Below are positions 37,161 through 46,478 of a DNA stretch of 64,000 nt, in pieces (positions within the stretch are counted from its first letter, which is position 1; every line of letters begins with the position of its first letter). Under the pieces are notes generated by a model. It had not been told where the DNA came from. It searched no databases and worked only from the letters and a program-made list of their open reading frames with translations. Both the position numbers and the translations under genes were made by a program. The DNA is from Leptospira broomii serovar Hurstbridge str. 5399 (GTDB taxonomy: Bacteria > Spirochaetota > Leptospiria > Leptospirales > Leptospiraceae), in assembly GCF_000243715.2 (NCBI RefSeq), contig NZ_AHMO02000008.1:1351001-1415000 (forward strand), read 5' to 3'.

Positions 37161-37427
37161 ATGCTTATTAAAAGAAAAGTCAATTTTTTTCTAACTCTAA
37201 CGTTACTCAGCTTCTTCCCTTTGGTGAATTGCAATCTTTTGGTAAGCAATGAGCAACTTTGCGCTAGCGATCTGAAGAATTACGACGAATGCTATACTCT
37301 ATTACTTATTTCATCTCCTGCCTGCGGTCAGGGAGTCGGAACTTGCACGATCGGATATATCGAATTAGCAAAAACGATCTGTGCCGGCAGAATGAAGCTC
37401 CAAAGCTGTCGGGCTCATAGAGATTAA
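37161..37427 (+). CDS. Small Cys-rich lipoprotein of unknown function
   Basis: 88 residues. Signal peptide with basic head and hydrophobic run, then a lipobox-like PLVNC (Cys24). The mature part carries six further Cys, at about residues 34, 44, 55, 62, 73 and 82, an even number that suits three disulfides after export. Remaining sequence is not recognised. Flanked upstream by a candidate promoter and downstream by a strong terminator, so it is probably a single-gene unit, which supports it being real in spite of its size. Confidence 0.72.
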   Translation: MLIKRKVNFFLTLTLLSFFPLVNCNLLVSNEQLCASDLKNYDECYTLLLISSPACGQGVGTCTIGYIELAKTICAGRMKLQSCRAHRD

Positions 37428-37440
37428 CGCACCGAAAAAT

Positions 37441-37469
37441 AAAAACGCCTCCGACCTGGAGGCGTTTTC
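37441..37469. terminator. Bidirectional Rho-independent terminator
   Basis: AACGCCTCC-GACCT-GGAGGCGTT, a 9-bp perfect stem with a 5-nt loop. On the minus strand it is followed by TTTTTATTTTT, a strong tail for rlpA; on the plus strand by TTTTCT for the small lipoprotein gene. Confidence 0.9.
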
Positions 37470-37496
37470 TCGATAGAGGTTTGCGATTAGAATCAG

Positions 37497-38402
37497 TTAT
37501 TTTTGCGGGATAAAACAATCCACTCCATCTTCTTTCAATTTTGTTTTTAAAACGCCCGCCTTCGCTTTATCAGCAAAATCACCCATTTGCAAAACGAACA
37601 TACCGTCTCTTTCAAACAGATATACTTTTTCGCCGTATTCTGCCGAAAGATTTTTACGATAATTCTCAGCTAACTGGCTATTGCGGAAAACTCCGACCTG
37701 AACTGTTTGACCCTTTGGAGCGCCTTTTACTAAAGGAGCCGGTGTAACGACGGTCTTTTTCGGAGTGAGCTTTTCCGGTTTTGAATCGTTTAAAAGAGCT
37801 TCTTCATCGTCGGCGTTTTCCAAATCTTCGGATTCGTCTTTTCCACCCTTACTGACTACTTTAAGTCCGACCCGGGCAATACCAACGTCTTTAAAGTCCA
37901 GTGTCTCTGCGGCCTTCTCAGATAAATCTATGATCCTGTCTTTTGCGAAGGGCCCCCTATCATTGACACGCACCAAAACTTCCTTATCGTTTTCTAAGTT
38001 TTTTACTTTTACGACTGAACCGAGAGGCAAGCTCGGGTGGGCCGCCGTGAGCTTCGTTTTATCAAAGGTCTCTCCACTCGCCGTCGGTTTTCCATGAAAT
38101 TTCGGTCCGTACCAGGAAGAGTATCCTATTTCATCAAAATCACCTTCGGAAGATTTTTTGGTGGGGAGAGTCGCTTTTACAGGTTTGTTATCTGCAAGTA
38201 AATCATCCAGGCTTCGTTGCTTGGTACTAGCCGAATTTTGGGCCAGAGCCATATCTTTCTTGGATTCCTGGTCCATCGGCGCAATTTCCTTTTCGAAGAA
38301 AATTTCTGACGGATCTCCTGACGCGCTGATGTTTCGTCTTGGTTCTACGGATGCGCAGGCCGTAATTGTGGTTAGTGCGACGATTGCGGAAAATCGTTTC
38401 AT
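37497..38402 (-). CDS. rlpA: RlpA-like septal/peptidoglycan lytic transglycosylase with SPOR domain
   Basis: 301 residues. The signal peptide ends at a lipobox (TTITAC), so it is probably a lipoprotein. The double-psi beta-barrel of RlpA spans about residues 90-190: SSWYGPKFHGKPTASGE, then LTAAHPSLPLGS and VRVNDRGPFAKDRIIDLS, including catalytic-type Asp and His. A C-terminal SPOR domain (about 225-300, QTVQVGVFRNSQLAENY) binds denuded glycan strands at the septum. Together these predict cleavage of naked peptidoglycan during division. Linker residues are Lys/Asp/Glu-rich. Divergent from a TPR protein gene. Confidence 0.88.
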   Translation of the reverse strand: MKRFSAIVALTTITACASVEPRRNISASGDPSEIFFEKEIAPMDQESKKDMALAQNSASTKQRSLDDLLADNKPVKATLPTKKSSEGDFDEIGYSSWYGPKFHGKPTASGETFDKTKLTAAHPSLPLGSVVKVKNLENDKEVLVRVNDRGPFAKDRIIDLSEKAAETLDFKDVGIARVGLKVVSKGGKDESEDLENADDEEALLNDSKPEKLTPKKTVVTPAPLVKGAPKGQTVQVGVFRNSQLAENYRKNLSAEYGEKVYLFERDGMFVLQMGDFADKAKAGVLKTKLKEDGVDCFIPQK

Positions 38403-38512
38403 TATATGACCTCAGTCGAGATTCTTTCCTTTTTATTTTCGGAAGAAACGGGAAATCACATAAAGACTTTTTCCGATTGCGTAATTCTAGGTCGCGGTCG
38501 ATACTCTTAGGT

Positions 38513-39421
38513 ATGGCGGAACCGGAATCCAGGAAGAAATTCAATGTAGCTCTACAGCTGGAAAAACAGGGAAAAATCTCTCAAGCCGTAAAAGTCTACG
38601 GTGAAATATTGCAGTTGGAACCGGGTTTTCAAAAAGCATACCTGAACTTAGGTGCTCTTTATTCTCGTATGGGGGATTCCGAAACTGCGATTCGGACCTA
38701 TCAAAAAGCCCTTGAACTTGGAAAAACGACCGAACTTTACTATAACCTTGGCGTAGAATTTTATCGCCTTAACAGTTTAGAAGCAGCCATAAAGGCTCTG
38801 AAGAATTCACTCGAACTAAATAAAAGATACTTAAATTCCCATCTTCTGCTCGCCTACTGCTATAAACAACTCGAACGCCCCGAGAAATCGGAACTATATT
38901 TAAAGAATGCTTTAAAAATCGATCCGAAGAATAAGACCGCTCTGTCCGCGTTGGCTACCATCTATTTCGATACGGAGCGATGGGAAGAAGCCTTGGACGC
39001 CGCCAACTCGGCCCTTGCCGTACAGCCTGATGATCCTCGAATGGAAATTCTGCTTACTGAAATACACGTAAAATTGGGTAATTTTAAACAATCATTCGAA
39101 ACTCTTAAAAAAGTTACGACTACTGCTCAAGGGTTCGTAAAATTCTCAAACTCGATCAAGGAAGCTAAAGAAAAACCGAAACCTGAGGAAAAAATATTCT
39201 TCGATAATTTAGAGTCCTTAACCCGAAAAAAGCTTAGCGAATTTAAAGATAAACTAATCCTGTCAAAGGAGAATCCGGAAGACTTCGAAGCGCCGGAGTC
39301 ACAGGACGCGCTTGATCTTTCCCTGATGTATCTTTTTCATGGAGATACTGAACGCGCTTTAAAGTATTTACTCTATGCTCAAAAGAATTTGGAAGAGAAT
39401 CAAACCTCGGAAGCGTCCTAG
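38513..39421 (+). CDS. TPR protein, cytoplasmic
   Basis: 302 residues from ATG 38513 (MAEPESRKKFNV); the frame is open to 38366 but those residues are not TPR-like and overlap the rlpA start region. Residues 8-200 hold about five or six tetratricopeptide repeats, such as KAYLNLGALYSRMGDSETAI. A Lys/Glu-rich linker and a final helical pair follow. No signal peptide. Likely a scaffold for protein contacts. The next gene, also TPR, overlaps it by 47 nt. Confidence 0.78.
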   Translation: MAEPESRKKFNVALQLEKQGKISQAVKVYGEILQLEPGFQKAYLNLGALYSRMGDSETAIRTYQKALELGKTTELYYNLGVEFYRLNSLEAAIKALKNSLELNKRYLNSHLLLAYCYKQLERPEKSELYLKNALKIDPKNKTALSALATIYFDTERWEEALDAANSALAVQPDDPRMEILLTEIHVKLGNFKQSFETLKKVTTTAQGFVKFSNSIKEAKEKPKPEEKIFFDNLESLTRKKLSEFKDKLILSKENPEDFEAPESQDALDLSLMYLFHGDTERALKYLLYAQKNLEENQTSEAS

Positions 39422-40400
39422 CTATTCGCTAGTCATATTTCCTTTTTTCATATTTGTCGGTTCCTGTCTTTATCCGGTTCGTTACGCCGAAACTCTGGAA
39501 AACGACTCCGGGTTTATCTATCTTTCCTCTCAACTATTTCCTCGAGAAATCGTGGATTCGATTAAGAATCCTTGGGAAGCTAGATCTCAGAGGGGAAAAG
39601 CCTCGCTAGTCAACGACAGGAATAACCTCGGAATTCTCTTAGCCAAAAATTCACTTTTGGATGACGCGGAAATTGAATTTTCCGAGGCACATAAGCTTGC
39701 TCCCTCCGATCCGATTCCCGTTTTAAATTTGATTCGTCTGTATTATCTCGTAGACGATGTCTCGGAATGCAAAACCTTTCTGTCAGGATATCTCAAGGCC
39801 GTTTCTCCTATAAATCGAAGCAAGGTGGAAAAAATCCTCCAGGATAACCAAAGAGAGGAAGAATTAGTTATCTATTGGGATGCCCTCTCTAACATTCCGG
39901 GTCAGGAAGTTCACGCTTGGAACGGGCTTGCGGATCATTTTTTTCGAAAACAAGATTGGCCTAAGAGTTATTTTTACCTGGAAAAAATCCTTCAACTAAG
40001 TCCGTATCACAAAAACGCGCGCGGTTTGATGCTTCAGATGGCTAATAATTTAGAAAAATGGGATGAAGCAATCGTCTTCGGTTTAAGCTTAGTGCGAACC
40101 GGAGAGAGAATCCCGGATTTGGAATATTATCTTGCCCATGCATATTCCGAAAAAAAGAGATATGACGAGGCTCTTGTATGGATCGGGAAAGTTCCGGAAA
40201 ATGAAAGAGAAAATATCCGTTTCTTGGATTTATGGAAGACTTGTTTATTATCTAAAAACCCTAAGGCTGACCTTACCCCTTTAGTTCCCTATTTTAAAAA
40301 ATTGAGAACGCTAGGTTTGCAAATCTCGCAGGAAGACTTTTTGCCGACGACGACTCCGGAAGGAAAAGAAGCAGCCGATCGAAACATTTGGGGTCGCTAA
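39375..40400 (+). CDS. TPR lipoprotein
   Basis: 341 residues. Very basic head (LKRIWKRIKPRKRP), hydrophobic stretch and a lipobox-like FVGSC near residue 31, so a membrane-anchored lipoprotein. TPR-like helices occupy residues 75-300, including NNLGILLAKNSLLDDAEIEF and SYFYLEKILQLSPYHKNAR. It begins inside the upstream TPR gene (47-nt overlap), which indicates coupling between a cytoplasmic and an exported TPR protein. Role unknown. The stop shares CTAA with convergent folP. Confidence 0.75.
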   Translation: MLKRIWKRIKPRKRPSYSLVIFPFFIFVGSCLYPVRYAETLENDSGFIYLSSQLFPREIVDSIKNPWEARSQRGKASLVNDRNNLGILLAKNSLLDDAEIEFSEAHKLAPSDPIPVLNLIRLYYLVDDVSECKTFLSGYLKAVSPINRSKVEKILQDNQREEELVIYWDALSNIPGQEVHAWNGLADHFFRKQDWPKSYFYLEKILQLSPYHKNARGLMLQMANNLEKWDEAIVFGLSLVRTGERIPDLEYYLAHAYSEKKRYDEALVWIGKVPENERENIRFLDLWKTCLLSKNPKADLTPLVPYFKKLRTLGLQISQEDFLPTTTPEGKEAADRNIWGR

Positions 40401-41269
40401 AATTCTCCATTAGATAATTTCCAAATATTTATCGCTCTTATTAAATTTAAGGGGGAGTGAGTCCGGATAATCGGGACTTTTTTTAACCAAAGATACAATT
40501 CACAAACCGTAGTAGGAACCTCCCTATCTTCCACGGGAATTCCTCCTAATGCATTCCCTAAAAAGGATTTTCGAGTTACTGACAGCATTAGTTGCGGAAA
40601 CTCCTGTATAAGCTTTTCCACGGACGCAAGAACTGCAAAACTTACTTTAGGATCGGGGCTAAGAAAAAAACCCATTCCCGGATCGAATATAATTCTATCT
40701 TCAGGAACGTTTAAGTCGGCTAGTTGGCTCTTCTTTTCGCGGAAGAAGGAAAAAATCTCGGATAAAACGGATTCCGGTAAAAGATGCGACTCGGGTGCTG
40801 CTCTTTGGCCGCGGTCGTGTGAATACATTAAAATAAATCTCGTCGACAGAAGCCTAGACTCGCGCAATACTTTTAGGCTTTCTTCGTCTGAGAAACCTCG
40901 AATATTATTTATATACTCAACCCCAAAAGATATAGCTCTATGCATGACCTCAGGCGTGAAAGTGTCAACTGAGATCGGAATTTTCCGGGCTTTCAATTCT
41001 AGAACCACCTTTTCCATCCGCTCCCATTCAGTGTGAGGATCCACCCACCCGGCCTTTACATTCGAGGATTGCGCTCCGATATCGATGACGTCGGCTCCCT
41101 CCTGCACTAAAGATAGAGCTTTTTCAATTGCAAGGTCGGAATCTATGTACTTGCCTCCGTCCGAAAATGAATCCGAAGTAATGTTCAGAACGCCGAAAAT
41201 CAAAGGCTTTGGAGGAAAATCCGGTCGATTCTCCCTTCCGTTCTGAGGGTTCTTGCTTAGAGTTTCCAT
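40397..41269 (-). CDS. folP: Dihydropteroate synthase
   Basis: 290-residue TIM-barrel enzyme that joins p-aminobenzoate with dihydropterin pyrophosphate in folate synthesis; target of sulfonamides. Motifs: FGVLNITSDSFSDGG (near residue 25), DIGAQSSN (near 62), SVDTFTPEV (near 99), DPGMGFFLSPD (near 196), and TRKSFLGN (near 233). The start at ATG 41269 is preceded by CAGGGAT. Opposite strand to the TPR lipoprotein, with a 4-nt stop overlap. Confidence 0.95.
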   Translation of the reverse strand: METLSKNPQNGRENRPDFPPKPLIFGVLNITSDSFSDGGKYIDSDLAIEKALSLVQEGADVIDIGAQSSNVKAGWVDPHTEWERMEKVVLELKARKIPISVDTFTPEVMHRAISFGVEYINNIRGFSDEESLKVLRESRLLSTRFILMYSHDRGQRAAPESHLLPESVLSEIFSFFREKKSQLADLNVPEDRIIFDPGMGFFLSPDPKVSFAVLASVEKLIQEFPQLMLSVTRKSFLGNALGGIPVEDREVPTTVCELYLWLKKVPIIRTHSPLNLIRAINIWKLSNGEF

Positions 41270-41351
41270 ATTGATCCCTGCCGGTTTCCTTCCGATACTA
41301 TATTTATGAAGAGGAAAATCCAGGGATTTTCCCGCTACGAGAATAAACCCT

Positions 41352-43427
41352 ATGCTATTTTATAATCAAAAAACGAACGCTATATTTCTATATGTCCTTA
41401 CGGTTTTTCTCTTGTTCGGAGTCAGCTTCTCTTTCTCCGGACAGGCCGGGGCACAGCCGCTGCCTCCTCTGGCGGAACGACCATTTGGTCCTCCCTTAAA
41501 CACTCAAAATGACGAATACAATCCAATCATTAGCCCTGACGGTCGATATCTGGTATTTCAATCCAACCGACCGGGAGGAGAAGGAGAAATGGATTTATGG
41601 TTAGCGGAAAATGCGAATTATAAAAGCAGAGATGGGGAAGCCGATTGGCGGAAACCCGTAAATTTAAATCAGGATATTTGGGAAAAAAATAAGAAGGAAT
41701 TGCCCGCCGGTGAAAAACCCGCCAAACTTTTAAATACCGACAAATTTGAGGGAGGAATCTCGATCCGATTCGATGATTTCGGCAATCCGTCGGAAATTTT
41801 TTTCACATCCGTAAAAAACGAAAAAGCCGAGAGATCCGGCTACGATGCATTAAATATTTATTATACGAAGAGGGACGAAAAGACCAAACTATGGATCGAC
41901 CCGATCCCTGTTCCCGAAATCAATTCCAACTTTAACGATAAGATGCCTGCAATTTCTCCGGACGGAAGATTTCTTATTTTCGCCTCGGATAGACCGGGAG
42001 GTTACGGAGAATACGATTTATGGGTGAGCTATCGAAATCTATCGAACGGTTCTTGGTCTTCTCCGGTAAATATGGGTGGAACCGTAAATTCAAAGGCTAG
42101 CGAAATCCTGCCGTACATACATCCCGACGGAGAGCAGCTTTACTTTTCGACCAATCGAGAGAATGAAAGAAAAAAGTTTTCGCTGTTTCGCATTTTCTTA
42201 AACCTACCTTCCACCCCGGATATGGAAGATGAGGAGGATAAAACCTCTGTTTCAAAAACGTCGCTTCCTTACCCTGTTCCGGATGTTGCAAGTCTTGAGA
42301 AACTGCCGTTTCCTTTCAATCTCGACGCAAATGAAGGAATCGATTCCGAAGGAATTTCTTTCGATCGGGAAGGGGTTTGGGCATATATTTCTTCGAACAG
42401 AATGGGAGGTCAGGGTCAATATGATATCTATAGATTTCAAGTACCTGAATCTCTTCGAAATTCGTATGATGTAACTTTCGAAGGATTAGTACTGGACGGT
42501 TCGGAGGCGACGATGATCGGCCTCGACGCAACGATAAAAATTTCGGATTCGATCGGACCGAATCGGACCATTACTTCTAAACGAATCGGCGGAGATCTAT
42601 CAAAAGGAACTCCTTCAAACTTCAAAACGGTTCTAAAGACCGGACGTGTTTACAAAGTAGAAATATCTTCTCCCGGTTTTTATCCGACAGAAGATAAATT
42701 GGATCTACGTGGAAATATCGAGCGAGGAAAGAAAATTTATAAATCTTATGTCCTGCTTCCTATTAAAGACGAAGAGAAAGGTAAAACACAGTCTCAGACT
42801 TTTGATGAAAGCAAAAAATTTAAGGGAATGAAGGTAGTCGTAGTCGATGCTACGACAAAAGAACCGATTCCTGGAGCAAGCGCTACAGTATTTACTCCGA
42901 AGAATCGTCAAGGAGAAGTGTTAAAATACAACAATGAAGAAAAAAATTTCCACCTTCCGTCGATTCCTGACACGGATTTTGAAATATTCGCCAAGGCTGA
43001 GAAATATATTTCCGAAAGTGTCAACGTCCTTAAAACGAACGCTAGAGACGGGTCAATAATTTCTATCGCGTTAAGGCAAGAAACTGATGTTCCGGTTGTT
43101 CTAGGTATGAAGCTCTACTTTGAATTCAATAAAACAAGTCTGACTGACGGACATCGAAAGCAATTAGATCTACTTGTAGATTACCTGAAAAAGAATACGT
43201 CGGATAAAGTAGAAATCGGGGGCCATACCGATAATATCGCCTCCAAAGAATACAACACGCGCTTAAGCGGAAAACGAGCGCGGAATGTCTACGACTATGT
43301 CCGGACAAAGGGTATCCAATCAAGCCGATTAAAAACTCGAGCTTATTGGTATTCCAGGCCGGATGAAGATAACTCGACCGAACAAGGTAGAGCTAAAAAT
43401 AGGAGAGTGGACTTCCGGAAGCTCTAA
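41352..43427 (+). CDS. Exported PD40 propeller protein with C-terminal OmpA domain
   Basis: 691 residues. Signal peptide to about residue 34 (ending GQAGAQ). At least four Tol/PD40 beta-propeller repeats with the SPDGRYLVFQSNRPGG pattern occur between residues 50 and 370. Two carboxypeptidase-regulatory-like beta modules follow (about 375-560). The C-terminal 105 residues are an OmpA-type peptidoglycan-binding domain (LYFEFNKTSLTDGH, then IGGHTDN and SGKRARNVYDYV). This predicts an outer-membrane-associated protein tied to peptidoglycan. It is 9 nt upstream of the DUF1577-like gene. Confidence 0.85.
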   Translation: MLFYNQKTNAIFLYVLTVFLLFGVSFSFSGQAGAQPLPPLAERPFGPPLNTQNDEYNPIISPDGRYLVFQSNRPGGEGEMDLWLAENANYKSRDGEADWRKPVNLNQDIWEKNKKELPAGEKPAKLLNTDKFEGGISIRFDDFGNPSEIFFTSVKNEKAERSGYDALNIYYTKRDEKTKLWIDPIPVPEINSNFNDKMPAISPDGRFLIFASDRPGGYGEYDLWVSYRNLSNGSWSSPVNMGGTVNSKASEILPYIHPDGEQLYFSTNRENERKKFSLFRIFLNLPSTPDMEDEEDKTSVSKTSLPYPVPDVASLEKLPFPFNLDANEGIDSEGISFDREGVWAYISSNRMGGQGQYDIYRFQVPESLRNSYDVTFEGLVLDGSEATMIGLDATIKISDSIGPNRTITSKRIGGDLSKGTPSNFKTVLKTGRVYKVEISSPGFYPTEDKLDLRGNIERGKKIYKSYVLLPIKDEEKGKTQSQTFDESKKFKGMKVVVVDATTKEPIPGASATVFTPKNRQGEVLKYNNEEKNFHLPSIPDTDFEIFAKAEKYISESVNVLKTNARDGSIISIALRQETDVPVVLGMKLYFEFNKTSLTDGHRKQLDLLVDYLKKNTSDKVEIGGHTDNIASKEYNTRLSGKRARNVYDYVRTKGIQSSRLKTRAYWYSRPDEDNSTEQGRAKNRRVDFRKL

Positions 43428-43436
43428 GGAGAACCG

Positions 43437-44591
43437 ATGGAAGTCGAATATCGATCCTTCCTCCAGTCACCGAGGGTTTGGGATAAAATAACGGACCCTA
43501 CCAAGGTAGGTTATATCATTAAGGAATATGTACATAATAACGGCCTATTCCTGAAGGAAAACCCGTTAAAACAAGAACTACAAATTCTTCAGCATTCTCC
43601 CGACGGTAAAATTCATTTACGAATCGATCCGAATTTCGTTAATCACGTAGATGAAATTACCGTTTATAAAACTCTTAGTAAACATATGGAGATTGGCTTT
43701 AAAGTCGAGACCGTTCATGAAGAAAGCGGTATAGCAATCTGCTCGCCCGAATACGTAAAGATCGCAAAGGATGGGAGAATTTCTCCAAGAATCGAAGGCC
43801 TAGCAGGTAAAGTAGTGGCTCACAGATTCCACACGCTAAAGAAAGAACAGGACTCCACCAAAGTGTTAGGAACCTCGGGTCAAATATTACTGACCGATTT
43901 ACATCGTAATATCCTTTCCGACTTTCCTGGATCGCGTCTGATTTTCCAGGCCGGCCGAGAATTAACCCCTGAACAGGAATTAGTAAAACGGACGGGTAAG
44001 GCGATCTTCATTTCCGATGCGATTTCTCTGGAACAACCGCCTTCCGATTCATTGGGCGATTTCGGGATAGTTGACTTGAAGCGGGAATTGGAAGAAGAAA
44101 TGATTCTGGAGGACAGAATCAAGGCCTATAGACTTGGCAAAGTAAAATCGTTCGTCCTAGTCCCCATATTTTACAAAGATTCTCTAGGCGACAAATTGGT
44201 AGCCCTTGGATATGCAGATTCTAAGGAAGCCCCTTTAGATCCTTCCATTTTAAAGAAATACAGCGAACTTGAACAGATTTTCAATAGCCGAATAGAGGAT
44301 TCGAACACTCTCGATATAGACATCCGTCAAAACGTAGTAAACGCCTCAGAAGGGGGAATTCTTCTAGAAGTCACTGAATCGCAGTTAGTGGAGTCTTTTC
44401 TGCATAAACCTTTCTTTACAGCCGACTTAACCTTCAAAATGCAAGCGCCGCTTAGGTTTGCTTTTAAAATCCGACATATTTCTCAGCTCGGGGAAATTTA
44501 TCTGGTCGGTGCAGAAATAGTTGGCTCCAACGATGCCAAGGCGAATATGACTCTATTAAAGAAGAATCTAAGCTTCGTTAAGAGCCTTTAA
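43437..44591 (+). CDS. DUF1577-like protein with possible C-terminal PilZ-like domain
   Basis: 384 residues, soluble, no signal peptide. The head ([19 protein letters not shown]) and overall plan fit the DUF1577 proteins I recall from Leptospira, whose function is unknown. The last 95 residues ([16 protein letters not shown], then [19 protein letters not shown]) resemble a PilZ fold that in other proteins binds c-di-GMP, but the Arg-rich loop of true binders is not obvious. It overlaps nothing and sits between the PD40-OmpA gene and hisS in the same orientation, with gaps of 9 and 5 nt. Confidence 0.6.
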   Translation: MEVEYRSFLQSPRVWDKITDPTKVGYIIKEYVHNNGLFLKENPLKQELQILQHSPDGKIHLRIDPNFVNHVDEITVYKTLSKHMEIGFKVETVHEESGIAICSPEYVKIAKDGRISPRIEGLAGKVVAHRFHTLKKEQDSTKVLGTSGQILLTDLHRNILSDFPGSRLIFQAGRELTPEQELVKRTGKAIFISDAISLEQPPSDSLGDFGIVDLKRELEEEMILEDRIKAYRLGKVKSFVLVPIFYKDSLGDKLVALGYADSKEAPLDPSILKKYSELEQIFNSRIEDSNTLDIDIRQNVVNASEGGILLEVTESQLVESFLHKPFFTADLTFKMQAPLRFAFKIRHISQLGEIYLVGAEIVGSNDAKANMTLLKKNLSFVKSL

Positions 44592-44596
44592 GCGCC

Positions 44597-45916
44597 TTGG
44601 AAAAACAAAAATCCTTTTTACCTACAGCCCCTTATAAGGGCACGAGAGACTTTTATCCGGAAGATATGCACTTCCGCAACTGGATGTTTTCAGTTATGCG
44701 GGAGGTCGTCTTATCTTTCGGGTACCAGGAATACGACGGTCCTATTTTAGAATCATTCGATCTTTATAAAGCGAAGAGCGGAGAAGAAATCGTTCAAAGG
44801 CAACTTTACGATTTTACCGACAAGGGGGATAGGCACGTCGCAATTCGGCCGGAAATGACACCTACCCTAGCAAGAATGGTGGCCGGACAAGTCAGAAATC
44901 TTGCTAAACCTATCCGTTGGTTTTCCATTCCAAATCTTTGGAGATACGAGCAGCCAGGCAAGGGAAGATTAAGAGAACATTGGCAATTAAATGTCGATCT
45001 TTTCGGAGTAGCTTCTTACAGAGCCGAAGTGGAAATCCTTCTAATAGCCGATTCGATTTTAAAGCGGTTCGGAGCTCCCGAAGGTAGTTATCAAATAAAA
45101 GTGTCCCATCGAGGAATTTTAGATTCGTTTTTAGGCAAATCACTATCCTTGCCTAAAGAAAAGAGCCAGGCTATTTCGAAGCTTTTGGACAAAAAAGCAA
45201 AAATTTCTCGGGAAGCATTCGAAGAGGAAATTAAGCCATTATTGACCGATCCGAATAAACAATTACCGCTGATTTATTCCTATCTGGATAGCACTGTAAA
45301 TAGTTTAGAGAATTTTGATGGAATTGACGTCGAGGCCCTTGCATTCGTACGGAAGTTATTTAACGATCTAAAAGTTCTTGGAATCGAGAAACAAATCATC
45401 TTCGATCCTTCCATTATTAGAGGTTTTGATTATTATACAGGATGTATTTTCGAAGTCTTTGATACGAATCCGGAAAATCGAAGATCCCTTTACGGTGGCG
45501 GTCGATACGATAATCTAATCGGCCTTTTTTCCAACGACCAACTGACAGGAATCGGTTTTGGCCTCGGGGATGTTACATTTAAGAGCTTCCTAGAAGGTCA
45601 CAATCTTGTTCCGAATTTAAATAGGAATGATACGGTTTTTATTCCGGTCATGGAGGAACTCCTCTTTCCCGAAGTCTTGAAGTTAGCGGACCTCCTTCGT
45701 AAGGAAGGCATAAAGGTGGAAACTATGCTTGAGGCGGGTAAAGTCGGAAAGCAAATTCAGACAGCGGAGAAAAAAGGATATCGATACGTTATCTTTCTCG
45801 GCGAATCCGAGATCGCCAAGAAAGAAGTACAGCTCAAAGACTTACGATCAGGGGAACAGCTTATTATCTCCCGTAATGATCTCTCTTCGAAATTAAAGGA
45901 TTCCTTACTTGGTTAA
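44597..45916 (+). CDS. hisS: Histidine--tRNA ligase
   Basis: 439-residue class II aminoacyl-tRNA synthetase charging tRNA-His. The N-terminal [12 protein letters not shown] element, motif 2 with [11 protein letters not shown] (near residue 77), the histidine-specific [20 protein letters not shown] (near 270) and motif 3 GIGFGLGD are clear. A C-terminal anticodon-binding domain follows (from about residue 335). TTG start at 44597, 5 nt after the previous stop. A HisZ-type regulator is excluded by complete motifs. Confidence 0.93.
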   Translation: MEKQKSFLPTAPYKGTRDFYPEDMHFRNWMFSVMREVVLSFGYQEYDGPILESFDLYKAKSGEEIVQRQLYDFTDKGDRHVAIRPEMTPTLARMVAGQVRNLAKPIRWFSIPNLWRYEQPGKGRLREHWQLNVDLFGVASYRAEVEILLIADSILKRFGAPEGSYQIKVSHRGILDSFLGKSLSLPKEKSQAISKLLDKKAKISREAFEEEIKPLLTDPNKQLPLIYSYLDSTVNSLENFDGIDVEALAFVRKLFNDLKVLGIEKQIIFDPSIIRGFDYYTGCIFEVFDTNPENRRSLYGGGRYDNLIGLFSNDQLTGIGFGLGDVTFKSFLEGHNLVPNLNRNDTVFIPVMEELLFPEVLKLADLLRKEGIKVETMLEAGKVGKQIQTAEKKGYRYVIFLGESEIAKKEVQLKDLRSGEQLIISRNDLSSKLKDSLLG

Positions 45917-46478
45917 GGAAGTTACCAAGATAAGGGGTATATTGGGAAGAGCGGATTACGCTGCAGCCAAATTTATTCGCGAAAGACTCCATTATCCATG
46001 GCTAAACCATATTTTATCGCGAATAAATCGCGGAGAAATGATGCTTTTAATCATCGCACCATATCTTGCGTACGCAACATGGATAGGTAGTCTACCGCAT
46101 CCTTGGTGGATTGTACTTCCGTATACAGGTTTAGTGGCTTATGCGAACGATCGATTCGTTTTATTTTTGAAGAAAGCGATTTCACGGAAAAGACCTTTGA
46201 TAACGGTCGTAGGTAAAGTCGATGGAAATCCGGACATGAAACATTCGTTTCCGTCGGCCCACGCATCCAATTCGATGACTGCGGCAATTTTGCTGGTATT
46301 CTTATTTGGTTTCCCGGAATGGTTTTTACTACTAAGCCTGTTGGCAGGGATAGGGAGATTGCTATCCCTGCATCACTTTCCGAGCGATGTGCTCGGAGGT
46401 TGGCTAATTGGGAGTGGATTCGGCTTTTTGGGTTTTCTTCTTGGCAGGAGTCTTATTTCCCTGTTTACCGGAACCTAA
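45909..46478 (+). CDS. PAP2-family membrane phosphatase
   Basis: 189 residues with about five helices. All three active-site motifs are present: KKAISRKRP (near residue 90), [11 protein letters not shown] (near 114) and [14 protein letters not shown] (near 152). The enzymes dephosphorylate lipid phosphates such as undecaprenyl pyrophosphate or phosphatidate on the outer face of the inner membrane. Starts with TTG inside the end of hisS (8-nt overlap). Its last 75 nt overlap the end of pntA on the other strand. Confidence 0.88.
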   Translation: MVKEVTKIRGILGRADYAAAKFIRERLHYPWLNHILSRINRGEMMLLIIAPYLAYATWIGSLPHPWWIVLPYTGLVAYANDRFVLFLKKAISRKRPLITVVGKVDGNPDMKHSFPSAHASNSMTAAILLVFLFGFPEWFLLLSLLAGIGRLLSLHHFPSDVLGGWLIGSGFGFLGFLLGRSLISLFTGT

